NCBI RefSeq assembly: GCF_011317445.1
Contig: NZ_JAAAPL010000003.1
Location: forward strand, 434,001-498,000
DNA: 64,000 nt
Direction: 5' to 3'
From: Chelativorans multitrophicus
GTDB taxonomy: Bacteria > Pseudomonadota > Alphaproteobacteria > Rhizobiales > Rhizobiaceae
Positions 35,341 through 45,201 of the stretch are shown one piece after another. The notes under the pieces were generated by a model. That model was not told the DNA's origin, made no database searches, and saw only the letters and a program-made list of their open reading frames with translations. The first letter of the stretch is position 1, and each line of letters starts with the position of its first letter. The translations under genes and the position numbers were made by a program.

Positions 35341-37542
35341 ATGGGACGTCCTTCACTGCTTTACGCGCTTGCCGCAACGCTTTCGCTTTCAACTTCAATT
35401 CCCGCGTTCGCGCAGCAAGCTTTCAACCGCATTGCGACATTTCCGGTCGCCGAGAACCTGCCGGCCGACATGGACCCGGCGACTCCGACCTCGTCGGAAA
35501 TCATCACCGCAAGCGAAGACGGCAACATCCTCATCTATTCCGACAGTCCGCTGGGCGCTGTCGGCTTCGTTGACATCAGCGACGCCAAGGCACCGAAAGC
35601 CGGCGGCGTGATCAAGGTGGAGGGCGAGCCAACCTCCGTCACGGTGCTGGGCGGCAAGGCTTTCGCGGCCGTCAACACCTCGGAGAGCTATACGAATCCC
35701 TCCGGCAAGCTGCTCGTGATCGATATTGCCGCGAAGACGGCCGAAGAGGCCTGCACGCTCGCCGGCCAGCCGGATTCCATCGCCGTCAGCAAAGACAAGC
35801 GCTTCCTCGCGATCGCCATCGAAAACGAGCGCGACGAGGATGTGAACGACGGCGCCATCCCGCAGATGCCGGCGGGTAGCCTGCAGATCGTGCCGCTCGC
35901 GGACGGCATGCCCGATTGCGATGGCATCAAGACCGTGGATGTAACCGGCCTTGCCGAGGTGGCGCCGGAGGATCCCGAGCCTGAATTTGTCGCCTTCAAC
36001 GAAGCGGGCGAGATCGCGCTGACGCTGCAGGAGAACAATCACATCGTCATCGTCTCGGCCGAGACCGGCGAGGTTGTCGGCCATTTTTCCGCCGGCAGCA
36101 CGAGTGTCGAAAAGATCGACATGCTCGACGACGGCGCGCTGCGCTTTGACCAGAAGGCGGAAAACCTGCTGCGTGAACCCGACGCCGTGAAGTGGCTCGA
36201 CAATGATCGCCTCGTGGTCGCCAACGAAGGCGATTACGAGGGTGGCTCGCGAAGCTTCACCATCTTCTCGTCGGCAGGCGAGGTGCTCTACGATTCGGGC
36301 GCCGACCTGGATCAGCAAGCAGCCCTCGTCGGCCATTATCCTGACAAGCGTTCCGACGCGAAGGGCGTAGAGCCGGAAGGCATCGAGGTCGCTACCTATG
36401 GCGGCCAGCAATACATATTCGTCGCTGAGGAGCGTTCTTCGCTGGTAGCGGTCTACCGCGACACGGGTGCCGCGCCGGAGTTCGTTCAGGTTCTGCCCTC
36501 CGGCATCGGGCCGGAAGGTGTCGTCGCCATTCCCCAGCGCAATCTGCTGGTGACCGCCAACGAGACGGATCTGGTGGAAGATGGCGGCGCTCGCTCGCAT
36601 GTAATGCTCTATGAGCTCGGCGAAGGCGCGCCTGTCTATCCGATGATCAGGTCGGTCATGGTCGACGGGCAGCCGATCGGTTGGGGCGCGCTTTCCGCAC
36701 TCGCGGCCGACCCGTCGCAGCCCGGCCATCTCTACGCGGCCTCCGACTCGGTCTATGGCGGCGAGCCCGCCGTCTTCGTGATCGACGCTACCAAGACGCC
36801 CGCCGAAATCACGCGCAAGATCGTCGTCAAACGCGGTAATGCCCCAGCTCAGAAGCTCGACATCGAAGGTCTCGTGGCGGATGGCGAGGGTGGCTTCTGG
36901 CTTGCTTCGGAGGGATATAGTCAGCGGCTCATCCCGCACGCCCTCTACCATGTGGATGCGGACGGGATGATCGATGAAGAGATTGGTCTTCCCGCCGAGC
37001 TTCTGGCGCATGAAGAGCGCTACGGCTTCGAGGGCATCACCATCGTCGGAGAAGGCGAGGATCGCATGCTGGTGATGGCTGTCCAGCGTGAGTGGAAGGA
37101 CGATCCCAAGAACCAGGTGAAGCTTGTTGCCTACAAACCCGTTTCCAAGGAGTGGTCGGCCGTGCGCTACCCGCTCGATGCCGCGGAGAAGGGCTGGGTC
37201 GGCCTGTCGGAGATCACCGCCCACGGAGGCGCGCTGTACATCATCGAACGCGATAATCAGATCGGTACAGCGGCCAGGAACAAGCGGCTGTACAAGGTCG
37301 CGCTCGACGGCTTCAAGCCGGCTCCGCTCGGCGGCGACCTGCCGGTGGTGGAGAAGACGCTTGTCCGCGACCTGATCGAGGACATCCGCTCCGCCAGCAA
37401 CGGCTATGTCGTGGACAAGGTTGAAGGCTTCACCATTGATGCCGAAGGTCAGGCCTATTTCGTCACCGACAATGATGGCGTGGACGATTCCTCAGGTGAG
37501 ACGATCTTCGTCAACCTTGGCCGGCTGGATGCGGTCAATTGA
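35341..37542 (+). CDS. secreted esterase-like phytase family protein
   Basis: The 733-residue protein has a signal peptide (MGRPSLLYALAATLSLSTSI to AFAQQ, cleavage after AFA). The N-terminal half is a beta-propeller-like repeat region (for example SDSPLGAVGFVDISDAKAPK and VSKDKRFLAIAIENERDED). The C-terminal half (about residues 400-725) matches the esterase-like activity of phytase domain, with DIEGLVADGEGGFWLASEG, RYGFEGITIVGEG and VEGFTIDAEGQAYFVTDNDG. The expected role is periplasmic release of phosphate from organic phosphate, although family members are mostly uncharacterised. ATG 35341 has GGAG at good spacing. The PHO box upstream supports phosphate-starvation control. Confidence 0.83.
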   Translation: MGRPSLLYALAATLSLSTSIPAFAQQAFNRIATFPVAENLPADMDPATPTSSEIITASEDGNILIYSDSPLGAVGFVDISDAKAPKAGGVIKVEGEPTSVTVLGGKAFAAVNTSESYTNPSGKLLVIDIAAKTAEEACTLAGQPDSIAVSKDKRFLAIAIENERDEDVNDGAIPQMPAGSLQIVPLADGMPDCDGIKTVDVTGLAEVAPEDPEPEFVAFNEAGEIALTLQENNHIVIVSAETGEVVGHFSAGSTSVEKIDMLDDGALRFDQKAENLLREPDAVKWLDNDRLVVANEGDYEGGSRSFTIFSSAGEVLYDSGADLDQQAALVGHYPDKRSDAKGVEPEGIEVATYGGQQYIFVAEERSSLVAVYRDTGAAPEFVQVLPSGIGPEGVVAIPQRNLLVTANETDLVEDGGARSHVMLYELGEGAPVYPMIRSVMVDGQPIGWGALSALAADPSQPGHLYAASDSVYGGEPAVFVIDATKTPAEITRKIVVKRGNAPAQKLDIEGLVADGEGGFWLASEGYSQRLIPHALYHVDADGMIDEEIGLPAELLAHEERYGFEGITIVGEGEDRMLVMAVQREWKDDPKNQVKLVAYKPVSKEWSAVRYPLDAAEKGWVGLSEITAHGGALYIIERDNQIGTAARNKRLYKVALDGFKPAPLGGDLPVVEKTLVRDLIEDIRSASNGYVVDKVEGFTIDAEGQAYFVTDNDGVDDSSGETIFVNLGRLDAVN

Positions 37543-37549
37543 GCCTGGT

Positions 37550-37576
37550 CAGGGGTGGTGATCGTCACCACCCCTG
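37550..37576. terminator. strong hairpin between phytase-like gene and purK
   Basis: Twelve-base perfect arms CAGGGGTGGTGA and TCACCACCCCTG flank a three-base loop, eight bases past the stop of the phytase-like gene and 21 bases from the purK stop. The genes converge, so it probably serves both, although neither side has a clear T run. Confidence 0.6.
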
Positions 37577-37597
37577 CCAACCCTCGATTGGTGCGCC

Positions 37598-38692
37598 TCA
37601 GCTCGTGCTGTTCTTGCGGGGCAGGATCCGCGTGAAATGCCCCATCTTGCGACCGGGCCTCGCCTCAGCTTTTCCATAGAGGTGAAGCAGGAGGTTGGGC
37701 TCAGTGAGCAAGGCTGGCGCCCGCTCTTGCTCCGCACCGATCAGATTTTCCATTATGCAATCGGAATGACGTGTCGTGCTGCCCAGCGGCAATCCGGCAA
37801 TGGCCCGGATGTGCTGTTCGAACTGGGAGATAGTGCAAGCTGCCTCCGTCCAGTGGCCGGAATTATGAACCCGCGGCGCCATCTCGTTCACGAGGAGCGA
37901 CCCATCGCCAAGCACGAAGAATTCGACCCCGATGACACCTACATAATCGAGCGCGGAGAGAATGGCGTAGGCGGCTTCTCTGGCCGTTTCCGCGGTTTCG
38001 TTGGAAATAGCGGCTGGAACTTTCGATTGATGCAGAATTCCGTTGCGGTGCAGGTTTTCCGATGGGTCGTAAGCGGCCAAGGCACCATCCAACGCACGCG
38101 CGGCGATTATGGAGATCTCCCGTTCGAATGATATCAGCCCTTCAAGAATGAGCGGCACGCCGCCCATGGCGGCCACCACTCCTTCGGCATCGCCTGGCCC
38201 GGCTCCCCTGAAGACGCGCTGGCCTTTGCCATCATAACCCAGACGTCTGGTCTTGAGCACGCCATTGCCATTGAAGCGGGCGAGCCCCTGAGCCATTTCC
38301 TCGTCTGTGTTGACGGAAATGAACGGGGCGGTCGGAATACCGACGGTGTTAAGGAAAATCTTTTCCGCCAAGCGATCTTGTGCGGTTTCAAGCGCTTCGG
38401 CCGAGGGATAGAGCGGAACGCGGTCGGCAAGGGAGCGTGCCGCCATCACGGGCACGTTCTCGAATTCGTATGTTACCACATCACTGAACTTGGCAAGTTG
38501 CTCCAAAGCCCTGCCGTCGTCATAGGCAGCGACGATGAGATGGCTCGCCACATCTCCTGCCGGGCATTCCTCGTCCGGCTCCAGAACGACCGTGAAGTAG
38601 CCAAGGCGCGCGGCAGCCATGGCGAGCATTCGCCCGAGTTGGCCGCCGCCGACGATGCCGATCGTGGCACCAGGCGCAAGCGGCTGGCTCAT
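37598..38692 (-). CDS. purK: 5-(carboxyamino)imidazole ribonucleotide synthase
   Basis: PurK uses ATP and bicarbonate to carboxylate AIR to N5-CAIR in purine synthesis. The 364-residue ATP-grasp protein has [19 protein letters not shown] at the N terminus, the ATP-grasp residues [37 protein letters not shown] and [14 protein letters not shown]. Its ATG overlaps the purE stop by four bases, so purE and purK form a coupled operon. Confidence 0.96.
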   Translation of the reverse strand: MSQPLAPGATIGIVGGGQLGRMLAMAAARLGYFTVVLEPDEECPAGDVASHLIVAAYDDGRALEQLAKFSDVVTYEFENVPVMAARSLADRVPLYPSAEALETAQDRLAEKIFLNTVGIPTAPFISVNTDEEMAQGLARFNGNGVLKTRRLGYDGKGQRVFRGAGPGDAEGVVAAMGGVPLILEGLISFEREISIIAARALDGALAAYDPSENLHRNGILHQSKVPAAISNETAETAREAAYAILSALDYVGVIGVEFFVLGDGSLLVNEMAPRVHNSGHWTEAACTISQFEQHIRAIAGLPLGSTTRHSDCIMENLIGAEQERAPALLTEPNLLLHLYGKAEARPGRKMGHFTRILPRKNSTS

Positions 38693-39186
38693 GCCTCGTC
38701 CACAGGGCGTTCGGCAACATCGGCAGCCTGGCGTGCACGCCAGGCGTCGAGCCGCGCGGCAAGCGCTTCATCGGAAAGAGCCAGCACCGCCGCTGCGAGC
38801 AATGCCGCGTTAACGGCGCCGGAGCGGCCGATGGCCAAGGTCCCTACCGGGATGCCGGCCGGCATCTGGACGATGGAGAGGAGCGAGTCCTGGCCAGACA
38901 AAGCCTTGGATTGCACAGGTACGCCGAAGACAGGAAGCGATGTCAGGGCCGCCGTCATGCCCGGCAGATGCGCAGCGCCGCCTGCGCCGGCGATGATCAC
39001 GCGAATGCCCTCCGCCTTGGCGCCCTTGGCGAAGGCATAGAGCCTATCTGGCGTGCGATGCGCCGAGACAATCCGCACGTCATGGGAGATTTCGAGCGTT
39101 TCAAGGATATCTGCCGCATGCCGCATGGTTTCCCAGTCCGACTGGCTCCCCATGATGATTGCGACATCAGCCTTTTGCCGATCCAT
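38689..39186 (-). CDS. purE: N5-CAIR mutase PurE
   Basis: PurE converts N5-CAIR to CAIR. The 165-residue class I protein has the conserved [26 protein letters not shown] and [17 protein letters not shown], the last being the substrate-binding loop. It is the first gene of purEK, with a YdcH gene downstream of the pair's upstream region on the same strand. Confidence 0.96.
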   Translation of the reverse strand: MDRQKADVAIIMGSQSDWETMRHAADILETLEISHDVRIVSAHRTPDRLYAFAKGAKAEGIRVIIAGAGGAAHLPGMTAALTSLPVFGVPVQSKALSGQDSLLSIVQMPAGIPVGTLAIGRSGAVNAALLAAAVLALSDEALAARLDAWRARQAADVAERPVDEA

Positions 39187-39253
39187 GCAGAAATTCCATT
39201 AAAGTTACACAATCCGGCCGTAGCCCAGCGCGGGCCAATCGGCAAGCCAGGAC

Positions 39254-39463
39254 TCAGGCGATAATATCGGGAATGATCCTGTCTTCGAGCTCTTGAATGC
39301 GATCTTTCAGCGCAAGCTTCTTTTTTTTCATGCGCTGAATCTGGAGGGGGTCGCAACCGGAGGCGATCATCGCGTTTATCGCAGCATCGAAATCGGCATG
39401 GTCTTGCTTCAACCGGGCAAATTCTAGACGGATTTCGGCCTGTTCCTGTTCCGAAATGCTCAC
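39254..39463 (-). CDS. YdcH family (DUF465) protein
   Basis: The 69-residue protein from a GTG start carries the family pattern ISEQEQAEIRLEFARLKQDH and GCDPLQIQRMKKKKLALKDR followed by a helix ending DIIA. It is two helices in a short coiled coil. Function is unknown; family members are abundant small helical proteins. The frame is open to ATG 39544, but the extra residues are not typical of the family, so GTG 39463 is preferred. It precedes purEK on the same strand and is divergent from a second YdcH paralogue. Confidence 0.8.
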   Translation of the reverse strand: MSISEQEQAEIRLEFARLKQDHADFDAAINAMIASGCDPLQIQRMKKKKLALKDRIQELEDRIIPDIIA

Positions 39464-39682
39464 GATCTGATTTGACTCCGGCAAAGGATGCGGCGCTTTC
39501 GCCGACGCTGCTTTAAAGTGGCCCCAACCCTCATTTTTTATCACATTTCAGGGCGGGGATAAATGCTAACCCTTTAACATTCGACATCCGCGCCTGATGG
39601 TGGCAGACTGTCAAAGTACCGTCATGGAACAAGGGCGGGAGCATTCCGGGCGGTTCACTGGGAACCAAGGAAGGAGGCACCC

Positions 39683-39862
39683 ATGTCGCTTGAATCCCAT
39701 CTTGATGAGCTCCAGCGGAAGCACATCGACCTGCAGCGCGAGATCGACGATGCGATGACGCATCCCTCCGTCGATCCGCTGGAGATCGCCAAGCTGAAGA
39801 GACGCAAGCTGGCCATAAAAGACGAGATGGAAAGGCTGAAGGAGGTCGAAACGCGGCACTGA
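39683..39862 (+). CDS. second YdcH family (DUF465) protein
   Basis: A 59-residue frame starts MSLESHLDELQRKHIDLQRE and continues HPSVDPLEIAKLKRRKLAIK, the DUF465 pattern of a short helical hairpin. AAGGAGGC lies eight bases before the ATG, a strong ribosome binding site. It shares the xDPLxIxxxKxxKLxxKD core with the minus-strand paralogue, starting 219 bases away in the opposite direction. The role is unknown. Confidence 0.88.
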   Translation: MSLESHLDELQRKHIDLQREIDDAMTHPSVDPLEIAKLKRRKLAIKDEMERLKEVETRH

Positions 39863-39940
39863 ACCGCGATCGGCCCCGGTTTTCCAAAGGACATTGCGCG
39901 TTCCCGCGCCGTTAAGAAGGGTACGCCGGATTCTAAGAGT

Positions 39941-39975
39941 TGAACGGGCCAGTCGACAACGACCTAGCCCGTTCA
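39941..39975. terminator. inverted repeat between YdcH and the MFS gene
   Basis: TGAACGGGC (39941-39949) pairs with GCCCGTTCA (39967-39975) around a 17-base loop. It lies between converging genes and its right arm covers the stop codon of the MFS gene. A shared terminator is likely, though it lacks a T run. Confidence 0.45.
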
Positions 39976-41274
39976 TTCCGCAGCTTGCGCCTTCCCCTCT
40001 TTCATTTCCTCCCTTTCCTCTTCGCCGACCTCCGACCTTGGATCGAGCATGATACTCTGGGGTGTTGCGGCGGGTTGCGCCGCGGGGATTGTCTGGAACA
40101 TTTCCCTTTCCTGAACCGGGACGGGCGCCCGGCGTGAGATCCGCACGAAGGCGTAAATCGTGATGCCGAGGTGAGCCCCCGCGGTTGCCAGAAAGAGGCT
40201 TTCCGGCCGCAGCCACTGCATGAACATGCCGGCAAAGATCGGCCCTGCCATGGTTCCGATGCCGTAGAGGAGCAGCAAACCGCTGGATATCTTTACAAAA
40301 TCGGTTCCGGACGCATGGTCATTCGCATGGGCCACGGAGATTGGATAAAGCGAATAGGCAAGCAGGCCATAAAGGCCGGTCATCGTGATGATGACGCTCC
40401 CTATCCGCGGCGCGGTGACAAAGATGGCAAGCGCAATGAGCGCTGCCCCCAGCGAGCAGCCAGCGAGCACGAACCGGCGGTCCGTATGATCGGAGATGCG
40501 CCCCATCGGCATCTGCGCAATCGCACCGGCGATCACTGCTATGCTCATCATAAGCGCTATCTGAAATGTGGATATTCCGACCTCCGCTCCATAGACGGCA
40601 CCTAACGTACCCCAGGCGCCATTGGCGATGCCGATAAGAAGGCATCCCCAAACGGCCACCGGCGAGTGAGCATGCAGGGTTCGGAAATCGAGTTTCACGT
40701 CCGCGAGCGGCGCGGGCGTGACCGCTGTTGAAATGGCTGTCGGCAGCAGCGCCAGGCAGAAGAATATACCGGTGAACATGAAGAGGATCGGCGTCCTCAC
40801 ATCGCCGAGCGTGACCACCAATTGGCCTATCGTGATGGAGGCGTAGGTAACCATCATATAGAGCCCGAAAACCGTTCCACGCGTTTCATTTGTCGAACGC
40901 TCGTTCAACCAGCTCTCGATCACCATAAATGCACCCGCCATGGTGAAGCCGGTGAAGGCGCGCAGGACGAACCATACGATCTCGTCGATCCAGATGCCGT
41001 TGAGCAGGGCAACGATCGCTCCCGTCGCGGCGAATGCGCCGAAAGCACGCACATGGCCAACGCGGCGCACGAGGCGCGGTCCCAGATAGCAACCGGCAAT
41101 GAAACCTCCCGCCCAGCCGCTTCCTAGCAAACCAAGCGCGGTTGTGGAAAAGCCTTCATACTGGCCGCGCAAGGGGATGAGCAGGCCGAAGAGACCTGAG
41201 CCGCCCAGAAGAAAGGCGGTTCCTAGCAGCAGGGCAATGATCGATCCGACGGAGGAAAGCATGGGAAGGCCCAT
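39973..41274 (-). CDS. MFS transporter, YcaD-like
   Basis: The 433-residue protein has about twelve hydrophobic segments. Features include GFIAGCYLGPRLVRRVGHVR and QMPMGRISDHTDRRFVLAG, the cytoplasmic loop motifs of the major facilitator family, and AGAFMVIESWLNERSTNETR, which resembles the YcaD/UMF branch. The C-terminal tail of about 60 residues is charged and soluble. The substrate is unknown. The start could be ATG 41274 or the ATG four codons downstream. It follows the DUF1192 gene by 50 bases on the same strand. Confidence 0.85.
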   Translation of the reverse strand: MGLPMLSSVGSIIALLLGTAFLLGGSGLFGLLIPLRGQYEGFSTTALGLLGSGWAGGFIAGCYLGPRLVRRVGHVRAFGAFAATGAIVALLNGIWIDEIVWFVLRAFTGFTMAGAFMVIESWLNERSTNETRGTVFGLYMMVTYASITIGQLVVTLGDVRTPILFMFTGIFFCLALLPTAISTAVTPAPLADVKLDFRTLHAHSPVAVWGCLLIGIANGAWGTLGAVYGAEVGISTFQIALMMSIAVIAGAIAQMPMGRISDHTDRRFVLAGCSLGAALIALAIFVTAPRIGSVIITMTGLYGLLAYSLYPISVAHANDHASGTDFVKISSGLLLLYGIGTMAGPIFAGMFMQWLRPESLFLATAGAHLGITIYAFVRISRRAPVPVQEREMFQTIPAAQPAATPQSIMLDPRSEVGEEEREEMKEGKAQAAE

Positions 41275-41324
41275 CTCTTGCCGGCTGCCGCGATTACGGC
41301 CCCCGAATTAAAATGAGTGACCGG

Positions 41325-41510
41325 TCAGCTGGGCCGGAAAAGCGCCTCGGCCGCAGCCTTGGTGGAGCTCTTGGAACTCAGTTCCTGTTCCAAGCGTGCG
41401 ATTTCGTCCTGGAGCAGGCTGATGGTCCGCTTCAGCTCTTCCACTGAAAGGGTCGAAAGGTCCTGTCCGATTGTGTATAGGGGTGGCCGTATAGCCGCTT
41501 CCTCATCCAT
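41325..41510 (-). CDS. DUF1192 protein
   Basis: The 61-residue protein has the family core SVEELKRTISLLQDEIARLE and the preceding IGQDLSTL, then a Ser/Lys/Ala tail. DUF1192 proteins are small and helical with no known function. The open frame is longer upstream, but ATG 41510 matches the family length of about 60. It is divergent from the quinone oxidoreductase gene, an arrangement I associate with rhizobial genomes. Confidence 0.85.
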   Translation of the reverse strand: MDEEAAIRPPLYTIGQDLSTLSVEELKRTISLLQDEIARLEQELSSKSSTKAAAEALFRPS

Positions 41511-41625
41511 AGTCGCTATCCGCATTCTTTGCTGCAAGCGCAATGACAATACATAACGGGCCGGACGCGAGGCAACGCATTCCTGCCGACGCAGTTGAGG
41601 AAGAATTGCAAAAGAAGGCTTTGCT

Positions 41626-42633
41626 ATGACGTCAGACGAGATCCCCGACAAGATGACGGCAGTTGCTATCACCGAGCATGGCGGCCCGATGGTGCTTAAG
41701 CCCGAAGAGCGGCCGGTGCCCAAGCCAGGTTCTGGCGAGATCCTGATCAAGGTGAGGGCTGCGGGCGTGAATCGGCCGGATGTGGCGCAGCGCAAGGGCG
41801 TCTACCCGCCGCCGCCGGGGGCCTCTGATCTGCCTGGGCTTGAAGTCTCGGGTATCGTCGCCGCCACCGGAGAAGGCGTGGAGCGGTGGCACGTGGGCGA
41901 CGAGGTCACCGCGTTGACGCCGGGTGGCGGTTACGCCGAATTTTGCGTGGTCCATGAAACCAATGCGCTTCCTATCCCGCATGGGTTCACCTTCACGGAG
42001 GCTGCAGCCCTGCCTGAGACCTTCTTCACAGTTTGGCACAATGTTTTCGAGCGCGGGGGACTTAAGGCCGGCGAGACGCTCCTGGTCCATGGCGGTACGT
42101 CCGGCATCGGAACCACAGCGATCCAGGTCGCGAGCAATTTCGGCGCAAGAGTGATCGCGACGGCCGGTTCTGCCGAAAAATGCGAGGCGTGCCTGAAGCT
42201 GGGAGCCGCTCGCGCAGTGAATTACCGCGCAGAGGATTTTGTCCTGGCCGTGAAGGAGGCGACCGAAGGACGCGGCGCGGATGTCATTCTCGATATGGTG
42301 GGGGGCGACTATATCGACCGGAATTACGCCGCCGCCGCAATGGACGGGCGCATCGTGCAGATCTCGCTTCAAGGCGGATCAAAGGCAGAGGCGGATTTTT
42401 CCAAGCTCATGGTAAAGCGCCTCACCCATACCGGGTCCACTCTTCGCCCGCGCACCATCAAGTTCAAGGCCCATATCGCCGCCGAGCTCGAAGCGCATGT
42501 CTGGCCGCTGCTTGCTGCACGCAAAGTGGCGCCGGTGATGGACACGATCTTTCCGCTGCGCGAGGCCTGGAGGGCGCATGAGCGCATGGAGGAAGGCGCC
42601 CATATCGGCAAGATCGTGCTCGATGTGGTCTGA
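41626..42633 (+). CDS. NAD(P)H-quinone oxidoreductase, zeta-crystallin type
   Basis: The 335-residue MDR-family protein begins near MTAVAITEHGGPMVLKPEER, has the substrate-side AAGVNRPDVAQRKGVYPPPP, the NADPH-binding LVHGGTSGIGTTAIQVA (about residues 148-164) and VILDMVGGDYIDRN. It lacks zinc ligands, as in quinone oxidoreductases and related enoyl reductases (PIG3-like). It probably reduces quinones or enones. ATG 41626 is preceded by AGAAGG; ATG 41653 is an alternative. Confidence 0.88.
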   Translation: MTSDEIPDKMTAVAITEHGGPMVLKPEERPVPKPGSGEILIKVRAAGVNRPDVAQRKGVYPPPPGASDLPGLEVSGIVAATGEGVERWHVGDEVTALTPGGGYAEFCVVHETNALPIPHGFTFTEAAALPETFFTVWHNVFERGGLKAGETLLVHGGTSGIGTTAIQVASNFGARVIATAGSAEKCEACLKLGAARAVNYRAEDFVLAVKEATEGRGADVILDMVGGDYIDRNYAAAAMDGRIVQISLQGGSKAEADFSKLMVKRLTHTGSTLRPRTIKFKAHIAAELEAHVWPLLAARKVAPVMDTIFPLREAWRAHERMEEGAHIGKIVLDVV

Positions 42634-42677
42634 GTGGTGCTTCCGCCCTGGCTGTGCGCGTGATAAGGCCGGCGCCC

Positions 42678-43325
42678 ATGAGCCGATTTATCATTCTTCT
42701 GGGCGGTGAGATCCGACCTACCCCTCAGCTGCTGGAGCAGGTAAAGGGTGCACGGGTCATAGCTGCCGATTCCGGCATGCTGCATGCCCAGACGCTCGGC
42801 CTGCGGCCGGAACTCTGGGTGGGCGATTTCGACTCCCACCCGGATCGCCTGATTGAGGCCTTTCCGGACGTTACGCGCGAGATCTATCCTGCCGACAAGG
42901 ACATAACGGATGGAGAGCTGGCCATCAGAGCAGCCCTCGTTCGCGGTGCTACCTCGTTGGTGCTTGTCGGCGCTTTCGGAGGCGCGCGGCCGGATCATGC
43001 GCACCTGCATCTTGCCTTGGCGCTGAAGCTGGCCGAGGAGGGTGTGTCCGTTCTGCTGACGAGCGGCAGCCACGAAGGGACCCCGCTCCTCAGCCGGCAG
43101 CGCTATATTTTTGGCTATCCCGAGGGCACGCTCTTTAGCATTCTTGCGTTCACGGAACTTTCGGGCCTCACCGTAGAGGGCGCGAAGTGGCCGCTCAGTT
43201 CGGTTGACGTTTCTTTCGGCTCCTCTCTCGTTTTATCCAACATCGTGCGCGGCGAGCTTGCGGTGACGCTCAAGCGCGGTCGGGCGGTTCTCGTCGCCGA
43301 CTTCCTAGCAGACGGAAACACCTGA
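42678..43325 (+). CDS. thiN: thiamine diphosphokinase
   Basis: The 215-residue protein pyrophosphorylates thiamine to thiamine diphosphate. It shows the family motifs VIAADSGMLHAQTLG, ELWVGDFDSHPD, YPADKDITDGELAI and VGAFGGARPDHAHLHLALAL, and a C-terminal substrate-binding domain. ATG 42678 fits the homology; an ATG eight codons upstream is open. It ends one base before the ABC-F gene. ThDP made here is the cofactor of transketolase and SucA in this window. Confidence 0.88.
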   Translation: MSRFIILLGGEIRPTPQLLEQVKGARVIAADSGMLHAQTLGLRPELWVGDFDSHPDRLIEAFPDVTREIYPADKDITDGELAIRAALVRGATSLVLVGAFGGARPDHAHLHLALALKLAEEGVSVLLTSGSHEGTPLLSRQRYIFGYPEGTLFSILAFTELSGLTVEGAKWPLSSVDVSFGSSLVLSNIVRGELAVTLKRGRAVLVADFLADGNT

Positions 43326-43326
43326 T

Positions 43327-45141
43327 ATGGCACCGCCGCTTTTGAAGCTCGACGGGATTCGGCTTACCTTCGGCGGTGCTCCGCTGCTCGATGGGGCATC
43401 CCTTATGGTCGGTCCGGGGGAGCGTATTGCGCTTGTCGGGCGCAACGGTTCGGGCAAGTCGACACTCCTCAAAATCGCCGCCGGCTTTGTGGAGCCGCAG
43501 GACGGAGAGGTGTTCCGGCAGCCGACTTCCACCATGCGCTACCTGCCGCAAGCGCCCGACTGGCAGGGTTTCGCGACTGTGCGCGCCTATGTGGAGGCTG
43601 GTTTGGGGCCGGCCGACGATGTAAACCGCGTCGCGCTCGTCCTCGATAAATTGGGCCTTACCGGCGAGGAGGCTCCCGCTTCCCTTTCGGGAGGCGAGGC
43701 CCGGCGCGCCGCGCTCGCCCGTGTGCTCGCGCCAGAGCCCGACCTCCTGCTTCTCGACGAACCTACCAACCATCTCGACCTCGCCACCATTGAATGGCTG
43801 GAGGACGAGTTGCAGCGCTCTTCATCGGCCGCCGTGATCATCTCTCACGACCGGCGCTTCCTGGAGACCGTTAGCCGCGCCACGGTTTGGCTCGATCGCG
43901 GGAGCACGCGCCGTCTCGAAAAGGGCTTTGCCTTCTTCGAGGACTGGCGTGACAAGCTGCTGGAGGAGGAGGAGAGGGAGCAGGAAAAGCTCGGGCGGCA
44001 GATTGCCCGGGAGGAGCACTGGCTGCGCTACGGTGTGACCGCCAGGCGCAAGCGAAATGTGCGCCGTCTCTCCGGGCTTCAGGAATTAAGGGCACGCCAC
44101 CGTGGTTACCGCGGCGCAGAAGGCCTCGCCACTATCAAGGCGAGTGATGCCGCCCTTTCCGGGAAGCTGGTGATCGAAGCCAAGGGCGTGACGAAAAGCT
44201 TCGGTGACCTCGCAGTTGTGAAGGATTTTTCAACCCGCATTCTGCGTGGCGACCGCGTGGGCCTGGTCGGTCCCAACGGGGCCGGCAAGACCACTCTGCT
44301 CAAGCTGCTTACCGGCACGCTGGAGCCGGATGAAGGAACCGTCCGGCTCGGCGCCAATCTGGATATTGCCACGTTGGACCAGAACCGCGCTGCGCTCGAC
44401 CCCAACGAGACGTTAGCCCACTTCCTTACCGACGGTCGAGGAGAGACCGTCGTCGTCAATGGCCAGGAGCGGCATGTCGTCTCCTATATGAAGGATTTCC
44501 TGTTCAAGCCGGAACAGGCGCGCACCCCGGTCCGTGAACTGTCGGGTGGGGAGCGGGCGCGGCTCGTGCTGGCGCGCCTCCTCTCGCGCCCTGCCAATCT
44601 TCTCGTGCTGGACGAGCCTACAAACGATCTCGATATGGAAACGCTCGACCTTCTGCAGGAACTGGTGGAAAGTTTTCCAGGTACTGTTTTGCTTGTCAGC
44701 CACGACCGCGATTTTCTGGACCGCACGGTGACGAGCACCATCGCGCCGGTGGGCGAGGGCCGCTGGATCGAATATGCGGGCGGCTATTCGGATATGATGG
44801 CCCAGCGGAAAGGGGAGGAACTCGAGCGCCGCAAAATGCGCGCCGCTCAGAACCCCTCGCAAAAGCCGGAATCCCGGTCCGGGCCGCAGCAGCAGGGTGC
44901 GAAAAAGCTCTCCTACAAACAAAAATTCGCGCTCGAGACCTTGCCCGGGGCAATCGAAGCGCTTGGAGAAGATGTGGCGCGGCTGGAGGAAAAACTGGCT
45001 GATCCACTGCTTTACTCGCGCGATGCCGCCGCCTTCTCCCGGCTCTCGAAAGAACTCGATGAAAAGCGTTCCGAGCGCGCGCGGCTGGAGGAGGAGTGGC
45101 TGGAGCTCGAAATGCTGCGGGAGGAAATCGAGGGCCGGTGA
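43327..45141 (+). CDS. ABC-F family ATPase, Uup-like
   Basis: The 604-residue protein has two ABC ATPase domains and no membrane segment. The first has Walker A GRNGSGKSTLLK, signature LSGGEARRAALARVL and Walker B LLLLDEPTNHLD; the second has GPNGAGKTTLLK, LSGGERARLVLARLL and LLVLDEPTNDLD. The linker (about residues 190-265) and a C-terminal coiled coil (from about 505) place it with the Uup/ABC-F group, which acts on ribosomes or in DNA maintenance rather than in transport. It is one base after thiN and 60 bases before xerC. Confidence 0.9.
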   Translation: MAPPLLKLDGIRLTFGGAPLLDGASLMVGPGERIALVGRNGSGKSTLLKIAAGFVEPQDGEVFRQPTSTMRYLPQAPDWQGFATVRAYVEAGLGPADDVNRVALVLDKLGLTGEEAPASLSGGEARRAALARVLAPEPDLLLLDEPTNHLDLATIEWLEDELQRSSSAAVIISHDRRFLETVSRATVWLDRGSTRRLEKGFAFFEDWRDKLLEEEEREQEKLGRQIAREEHWLRYGVTARRKRNVRRLSGLQELRARHRGYRGAEGLATIKASDAALSGKLVIEAKGVTKSFGDLAVVKDFSTRILRGDRVGLVGPNGAGKTTLLKLLTGTLEPDEGTVRLGANLDIATLDQNRAALDPNETLAHFLTDGRGETVVVNGQERHVVSYMKDFLFKPEQARTPVRELSGGERARLVLARLLSRPANLLVLDEPTNDLDMETLDLLQELVESFPGTVLLVSHDRDFLDRTVTSTIAPVGEGRWIEYAGGYSDMMAQRKGEELERRKMRAAQNPSQKPESRSGPQQQGAKKLSYKQKFALETLPGAIEALGEDVARLEEKLADPLLYSRDAAAFSRLSKELDEKRSERARLEEEWLELEMLREEIEGR

Positions 45142-45201
45142 AGGATAGCGATGAAGCTTTCTTCACGCGATGATAACCGGCACCATCGATAGTATGGCTC
45201 G

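Noticed and set aside
35395..37224. A 609-codon open frame on the minus strand.
   Set aside because: It lies opposite the phytase-like gene, which has a signal peptide, ribosome binding site and domain matches; the antisense product shows no family features.
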